Origin: Oscillospiraceae bacterium
GTDB taxonomy: Bacteria; Bacillota_A; Clostridia; Oscillospirales; CAG-272
Assembly (NCBI GenBank): GCA_015064425.1
Contig: SVSF01000059.1
Span: 1-10,633 of the forward strand
Direction: 5' to 3'
DNA length: 10,633 bases
The notes under the pieces are model-generated. The model saw nothing but the letters and a program-made list of their open reading frames with translations. It made no database searches and was not told the DNA's origin. The translations under genes were made by a program, and so were the position numbers. Of the stretch, positions 6,953-10,633 are shown in pieces. Each line of letters begins with the position of its first letter. Position 1 is the stretch's first letter.

Positions 6953-6987
6953 AAAATTATAATAACATAAATATTTTGACTTGTCAA

Positions 6988-7119
6988 GAAGAAGTTATAA
7001 AAACTTCCCAACATTTATGCAAAGCTGTTATTAATCGGGAATGGGACCTGTAACATAAGGATGCAACTGTATATGGAAAGTAAAAGTTATTCTCTATATG
7101 TGGAGTAGCAAAGAAGTTA
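6988..7119. other. Intergenic stretch without a recognisable gene
   Basis: Part of the 361-base gap between the F420-ligase-like gene and the first solute-binding protein gene. The only structure I see here is a weak inverted repeat GAAGTT-ATAAA-AACTTC (6991-7007), just upstream of the minus-strand promoter. There is no tRNA-like fold and no open frame with a convincing ribosome site. Confidence 0.6.
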
Positions 7120-7151
7120 GCTGCCGCAAGGGAAATGACCCTTGCGGCAGC
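7120..7151 (-). terminator. Strong hairpin downstream of the first solute-binding protein gene
   Basis: A 13-bp perfect GC-rich stem, GCTGCCGCAAGGG (7120-7132) with its complement (7139-7151) and a 6-base loop, 28 bases past the stop codon. On the minus strand it is followed by TAACTTCTTTGC, a poor T tract, so it may protect the 3' end of the mRNA as much as terminate. Confidence 0.65.
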
Positions 7152-7179
7152 GGCTGATTAAAGGAGAAAATATGAAAAT

Positions 7180-8646
7180 TTATTTACCGAACTCCATTAC
7201 GGAGTCATAATGTGCTGTAAGCTCGTCTAAGTGGGTCTCAAGATAAGATGCGAGCTCGTTCTTTTCTCTGCCGTATCTCATCATATATCCGAGAGCGTGG
7301 GTTACCGGCTTTTCAGATGTACCGCAGAAAAAGAAGTAGCCAAAGTCGTAGATGAGAGAGCTGTTTATAAGATCAAGCATTCTCCAGCTGTCTGTGTCTC
7401 TGGTATCTCTACCCTTAAGTGTATAGTCATAGTATGCGGGAAGGATCTTATTGTATGAGTAGCAGGAAAGAGCTTCAAGAACAACGCCGATAAACTCATA
7501 GTCTTCGGGCTTTGTGTTGATCGGAATCGCATTAGCAAGACCCCAAGCCTGAGAGAAAGAGTAGTATCTGTCCTGAGATGCATCAAGCTTTGCATAGGGA
7601 AGGATACCGAAGTCGGTTTCCATAACTCTGAGCTTGTTTATGTCGTAAAGATACATAGTATAGAATAGCGATCTGTTTTCAACAAACGGGGTATGGTCGC
7701 TGTTGTTGTAAGCAATATGATTTTCTCTTTTGAGAAGGTCAATAAGCTTATTAAGCATTTTGTGGTGAGACTCATTGCCTATGTTGATCGTGTATGTTCC
7801 GTCCCCGTGGTTGATTACGGTCTCAAATCCGAAACCGTATGCCAGGTTATCTATGCCATTGCCTACAAACCCGTATGTATCCTGAGCGTTCCAAGTTCCG
7901 TTGCCGTCGTCTTTTGCCACAATCCGGCAGAACTCAATGAGCTTATCCATAGTCCATTCACCGTTATCAACGAGCTCGTAGAAGTTGGGCATGTTATTTG
8001 CCACTCTGATCTCCTCGTTGAAGAATACGGCTTTGGTCATAGCAATGGAGTACCAGTTGAATGCGCCAGCATTAAAGAAGAGCTTTCCGTTAAGAGTTGC
8101 TGCTTTTATTGCAGAGTCATTCCACCAGGGCTTTGAATAGTCAATTACGGGAACGTCATTCCATGGAGCAATAAGACCGGCCGATATAAGACCCTGAGAA
8201 GATGTCGAATAGGCAAAGGACATAATGGTGAATGCTCCGGCATCGGAAAGTATCAAGGGGGAAATATCTGCAACGTAAGTATCGGTCTTACCTACTTCGA
8301 GTGCGGATATTTTACAGTTGAAACGGTTCTCTATGTTACGGTTACGGTAATATATTTCGTCATATACAGTATTCGAAGTGAGTTCCTGTTGGTCATAGTT
8401 ATCCGTACCGTATTGAGCGGGATAAGGGGTCGTGATAATAAACTCTCTTTCATTAAAATTGTATTTTCCGTCAGGGATACCGTCGAGAAGGTTTCCTTCG
8501 GCATCTGTAAGAACCTCTGTTGAAATACCGCTGTCACTTCCCTCGGATAACTGTTCGCTTTCTTTCTCTTCACCGCCGCATGCCGTAAACGTAAAGATAG
8601 AAAGAACGAAGAGTGCTGAAAGCAATAAAGCCAAAAGTTTTTTCAT
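7180..8646 (-). CDS. Extracellular solute-binding lipoprotein, ABC sugar transporter type (paralogue 1)
   Basis: 488 residues from the chosen start. A lipoprotein signal peptide (KK, hydrophobic core, Cys23 in FTFTACGGEE) predicts lipid anchoring outside the membrane; the lipobox has Phe at -3, which is unusual. An acidic Ser/Gly linker follows, then the substrate-binding fold of the family 1/8 (carbohydrate) solute-binding proteins, with NRFNCKISALEVG, YSKPWWN, FNAGAFNWYSIAMT, ELVDNGEWTMDKLIEFCRIVAKD, FGILPYAKLD and a C-terminal SYNKILPAYYDYTLKGRDTR. It should capture a sugar or oligosaccharide for an ABC permease; no permease is in the window and the ligand is unknown. The in-frame ATG at 8694 is rejected: the one at 8646 has AAGGAGG six bases upstream and starts the signal peptide. 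Same length and clearly paralogous to the next gene. Confidence 0.88.
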   Translation of the reverse strand: MKKLLALLLSALFVLSIFTFTACGGEEKESEQLSEGSDSGISTEVLTDAEGNLLDGIPDGKYNFNEREFIITTPYPAQYGTDNYDQQELTSNTVYDEIYYRNRNIENRFNCKISALEVGKTDTYVADISPLILSDAGAFTIMSFAYSTSSQGLISAGLIAPWNDVPVIDYSKPWWNDSAIKAATLNGKLFFNAGAFNWYSIAMTKAVFFNEEIRVANNMPNFYELVDNGEWTMDKLIEFCRIVAKDDGNGTWNAQDTYGFVGNGIDNLAYGFGFETVINHGDGTYTINIGNESHHKMLNKLIDLLKRENHIAYNNSDHTPFVENRSLFYTMYLYDINKLRVMETDFGILPYAKLDASQDRYYSFSQAWGLANAIPINTKPEDYEFIGVVLEALSCYSYNKILPAYYDYTLKGRDTRDTDSWRMLDLINSSLIYDFGYFFFCGTSEKPVTHALGYMMRYGREKNELASYLETHLDELTAHYDSVMEFGK

Positions 8647-8835
8647 TGTATGCCTCCTTGTCTTATTGTACATTATTGAATAATAAATGAACATTTTCTT
8701 GTTTTCACAGATGAATTTTACCTTACATAATAATTATACATAAAAATATAAAACATTACTTTGAGAATATTGCATAAAATATGTATAATATTGCTCATAA
8801 GATGAAAAGGCGGCGCGAAGGTGCAGGCAATAAAA
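8647..8835. other. AT-rich gap between solute-binding protein genes 1 and 2
   Basis: It holds the upstream region of paralogue 1. No strong promoter was found for it: TATAAT occurs on the minus strand at 8733-8738 with TG directly before it but no -35, and TACAAT lies nearer the gene. An 8-base direct repeat AATATTGC occurs at 8766-8773 and 8787-8794, 21 bases apart. Confidence 0.5.
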
Positions 8836-8862
8836 AAGGCTTCGGTTAAGTACCGAAGCCTT
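8836..8862 (-). terminator. Intrinsic terminator of solute-binding protein gene 2
   Basis: An 11-bp perfect stem, AAGGCTTCGGT (8836-8846) with ACCGAAGCCTT (8852-8862) and a 5-base loop, runs on the minus strand into TTTTTTATT. It starts 8 bases past the stop codon and separates this unit from paralogue 1. Confidence 0.88.
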
Positions 8863-8870
8863 AAAAGCAT

Positions 8871-10337
8871 TTATCCCTTACCGAATTCCATGATCTCGTC
8901 GTAATGAGTAGTGAGCTCGTCTATGTGAGTTTCGAGGAAGGATGAGAGAGTATTCTCTTCGCGTCCGTATCTTACTGTGAACTGAAGAGGCATACAGGAG
9001 TTGAAAATTGAGTTACCGCAGATGAAGAAATAACCGAAGTCGTAAATAAGCGTGGAGTTGATAAGGTCTAGCATTCTCCAGCTGTCTGTATCTCTGGTGT
9101 CTCTGCCCTTGAGCGTGTAGTCATAGTAAGCGGGAAGCACCTTGTTGTAAGAATAGCAAGAGAGCGCTTCGACGATTACACCGATAAATTCATAGTCTTC
9201 GGGCTTTGTATTAACGGGAATAGCATTCGCAAGACCCCAGCCCTGAGAGAAGGAGTGGTAGCTTTCCTGATTTGTATCGAACTTGGGAAGAGGGAGGATG
9301 CCGAAGTCGGACTCCATCATTCTGAATTCTGTAACGTTATATATCCAGTCTCCGTGGAGAAGGGTTCTGTCTTCCTTGAAGAGGTTGTTATCCGTATTGT
9401 TGAATGCCAGGTGATTGTTTCTCTTCATAAGCTCAATTACCTTGTTTGCATATTTGTGGTGGTCCTCGTTGGCAAGATTCATAGTGTATGTACCGTCGCC
9501 GTTGTTTTTAACAGCTTCAAAACCGAATCCCGTTACCATTATATCAAGGTGGTCCGCAACAAGTCCGTATGTATCTTTACCGTTCCATATTCCGTTACCG
9601 TCATCCTTGGCAACAACACGGCTGAATTCGATAACCTTGTCGATAGTCCATTCGCCGTTGTCGACTAATTCATAAAGGTTAGGTATGTTATGCTCTGATC
9701 TTACGGTTTCATTGAAGTAGAAAACCGTAGTCATAGCTATAGAGTACCAGTTAAGAGATCCTGCATTGAAGAAGATCTTTTCGTTAAGGGTGCCGCACTC
9801 AAGAGCGGATTTGTTCCACCAGGGCTTGGAATAGTCAACGATCGGTACGTCGTTCCAAGGGGTGAGAAGGTTTGCGGAGATAAGTCCGTGTGCATTTGTC
9901 GAGTAAGCAAATGCAATAAGATTAAAGGTTCCCGCATCGGAAAGAATGTGCGGAGAAAGAACCTCTACGCTTTCTCCCGAACCGCCAAGCTCAAGAGCTG
10001 ATATCTTGCAGTTGAAGCGGTTTTCTATCTCACGGTTTCTGTAGTAGATCTCGTCGTAAACTACGTCGGAGGTGAGCTCTTGCATATCGTAATTGTTAAC
10101 GCCGTAGTGCTCCGGCCAGGGAACTGTGATAATAAAATCGCGTTCTTTAAAGTCATATTTTCCGTCGGGGATACCGTCGAGAAGATTGCCTTCTTCATCG
10201 GTAAGAAGTTCGGTTGAACTACCGGAAGCAGAACCTGCTTCTGTTCCTTTTTCCGTATCTTCTCCTCCACATGCAGCAAAAGAAAAAGCGGAAAGAACAA
10301 AAACCGCGCAAAGTAATAATGCCAAAATTTTTCTCAT
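8871..10337 (-). CDS. Extracellular solute-binding lipoprotein, ABC sugar transporter type (paralogue 2)
   Basis: 488 residues, exactly the length of paralogue 1 and alignable without obvious gaps except near the C-terminus. Signal peptide with lipid-attachment Cys23 (FSFAACGGED), a shared LLDGIPDGKYDF segment, the NRFNCKISALELG and YSKPWWN motifs, and a nearly identical stretch around SYNKVLPAYYDYTLKGRDTR. By eye about two thirds of residues match paralogue 1. Differences cluster in the middle of the fold (for example LVADHLDIMVTGFGFEAV against FVGNGIDNLAYGFGFETV) and near the end, where ICGNSIFNSCMPLQF replaces FCGTSEKPVTHALGY. This may mean different ligands. The ribosome site (AAGGAG) is good. 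It has its own promoter and terminator. No transporter membrane or ATPase gene is adjacent in the window. Confidence 0.88.
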   Translation of the reverse strand: MRKILALLLCAVFVLSAFSFAACGGEDTEKGTEAGSASGSSTELLTDEEGNLLDGIPDGKYDFKERDFIITVPWPEHYGVNNYDMQELTSDVVYDEIYYRNREIENRFNCKISALELGGSGESVEVLSPHILSDAGTFNLIAFAYSTNAHGLISANLLTPWNDVPIVDYSKPWWNKSALECGTLNEKIFFNAGSLNWYSIAMTTVFYFNETVRSEHNIPNLYELVDNGEWTIDKVIEFSRVVAKDDGNGIWNGKDTYGLVADHLDIMVTGFGFEAVKNNGDGTYTMNLANEDHHKYANKVIELMKRNNHLAFNNTDNNLFKEDRTLLHGDWIYNVTEFRMMESDFGILPLPKFDTNQESYHSFSQGWGLANAIPVNTKPEDYEFIGVIVEALSCYSYNKVLPAYYDYTLKGRDTRDTDSWRMLDLINSTLIYDFGYFFICGNSIFNSCMPLQFTVRYGREENTLSSFLETHIDELTTHYDEIMEFGKG

Positions 10338-10391
10338 ATCTTTTCTCCTTGCATATAAATACCTATTCAGTGAAAATATAGGCTTAACATA

Positions 10392-10420
10392 ATTTTATCA
10401 TATGGAATTTTTATATGCAA
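10392..10420 (-). promoter_or_regulatory. Promoter of solute-binding protein gene 2
   Basis: Minus strand TTGCAT (10415-10420), 17 bases, TAAAAT (10392-10397), with TGA before the -10. The leader would be about 48 bases. Confidence 0.6.
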
Positions 10421-10442
10421 GACGTTTTTCACATGAAAAACA

Positions 10443-10470
10443 AAAAAAGCACGGAAGTCCGTGCTTTTTT
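10443..10470 (-). terminator. Intrinsic terminator of solute-binding protein gene 3
   Basis: AAAAAAGCACGG (10443-10454) pairs with CCGTGCTTTTTT (10459-10470) around a 4-base loop, with T runs on both strands, so it could work in both directions. It lies 9 bases past the stop of the partial gene at the right edge. Confidence 0.88.
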
Positions 10471-10479
10471 AGGCTTTTA

Positions 10480-10633
10480 TTATTCCTTACCGAATTCCAT
10501 AACCTCGTCGAAGTGAGTTGTCATTTCGTCGATATGCTTTTCAAGGAAGGAAGCAAGTGTGTTCTCTTCACGACCGTATCTTACGGTGAAGGAGAGAGGC
10601 AAACTTGTGTTGAATGTGGAGTTGCCGTGGAGG
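10480..10633 (-). CDS. Solute-binding lipoprotein paralogue 3, C-terminal end only
   Basis: Fifty-one codons and a TAA stop (10480-10482) are seen; the rest lies beyond the right edge. The frame reads LHGNSTFNTSLPLSFTVRYG, then REENTLASFLEKHIDEMTTH and ends FDEVMEFGKE. It matches the end of paralogue 2 at about three quarters of positions and shares its GNSxFNxxxPL segment, so it is closer to paralogue 2 than to paralogue 1. It shows that the array has at least three members. Whether permease genes follow cannot be judged here. Confidence 0.85.
   Translation of the reverse strand, partial: LHGNSTFNTSLPLSFTVRYGREENTLASFLEKHIDEMTTHFDEVMEFGKE

Larger units (their letters stand above)
6820..6987 (-). 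ncRNA. Possible small RNA unit: strong minus-strand promoter with no gene behind it
   Basis: Minus strand TTGACA (6982-6987), exactly 17 bases, TATTAT (6959-6964) with TGT before it: the best -35 match in the window. The predicted start (about 6952) is the first base of a hairpin GGTAAAC-GGC-GTTTACC (6952-6936), followed by the 12-bp palindrome AAGATCGATCTT (6918-6929) and the hairpin of the convergent gene's terminator. I find no start codon with a ribosome site before the stop-proximal part of the convergent gene. The 3' end is unclear: a weak CCCTATGGG stem followed by CCTTTTTT near 6820-6834 is the only candidate. The left limit given here is a guess. Confidence 0.3.

Noticed and set aside
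6995..7001. Plus-strand promoter using TTGACT at 6976 and TATAAA at 6996
   Set aside because: The spacing is only 14 bases and no plus-strand gene follows; the TTGACT is part of the inverted repeat around the minus-strand -35.
7160..7210. A 12-codon plus-strand frame (MKIYLPNSITES) behind a perfect AAAGGAG
   Set aside because: It runs antisense into the end of the solute-binding protein gene, no plus-strand promoter is evident, and the peptide is too short to judge; probably chance.
8803..8850. A short basic plus-strand frame (MKRRREGAGNKKGFG)
   Set aside because: It has no ribosome site and ends within the terminator hairpin of solute-binding protein gene 2.

Overview
The window looks like chromosomal DNA from an anaerobic, low-to-mid GC Gram-positive bacterium, most likely an uncultured gut-type member of the Clostridia (Bacillota). 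The grounds are strong AGGAGG-type ribosome binding sites, intrinsic terminators with T tracts, lipoprotein sugar-binding proteins of clostridial type, a short CarD regulator, and a surface protein carrying the TCTEKG...YTCSKCG module common in gut Clostridia. No tRNA, rRNA, CRISPR array, transposase or phage gene was seen. The assignment rests on style and protein families, not on a marker gene.

Layout. From the left edge to 5440 five genes all lie on the minus strand: (1) a sigma-70-like protein with a membrane segment and an external C-terminal part, cut by the window edge; (2) a secreted, membrane-anchored CBM9-like carbohydrate-binding protein; (3) a CPA2-type cation:proton antiporter; (4) a CarD-family regulator; (5) a GNAT acetyltransferase of the phosphinothricin acetyltransferase type. 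Each has its own recognisable promoter, so this is a row of single-gene units rather than an operon. At 5441-5624 divergent promoters serve gene 5 and the only plus-strand gene (6), a homologue of coenzyme F420-0:gamma-glutamyl ligase. A 361-base intergenic stretch (6819-7179) holds the terminator of gene 6, a hairpin after gene 7, and a good minus-strand promoter with no gene behind it (possible small RNA). From 7180 to the right edge, three tandem paralogous solute-binding lipoprotein genes (7, 8 and the 3' end of 9) lie on the minus strand, each with its own terminator and with no permease gene in view.

How the genes may fit together. The surface and carbohydrate theme is clear: three sugar-type solute-binding lipoproteins, an anchored CBM9-like protein, and a membrane-tethered sigma-like protein whose external part looks like an adhesin or sensor. 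The tethered sigma-like protein is the most unusual item; with its carbohydrate-binding neighbour it suggests, as inference only, a surface-sensing regulatory unit. Almost every promoter I can place has an extended -10 (TGn before the hexamer) with 17-18 base spacing. In four genes the promoter position or the Shine-Dalgarno sequence argues that the true start codon is internal to the longest open frame.
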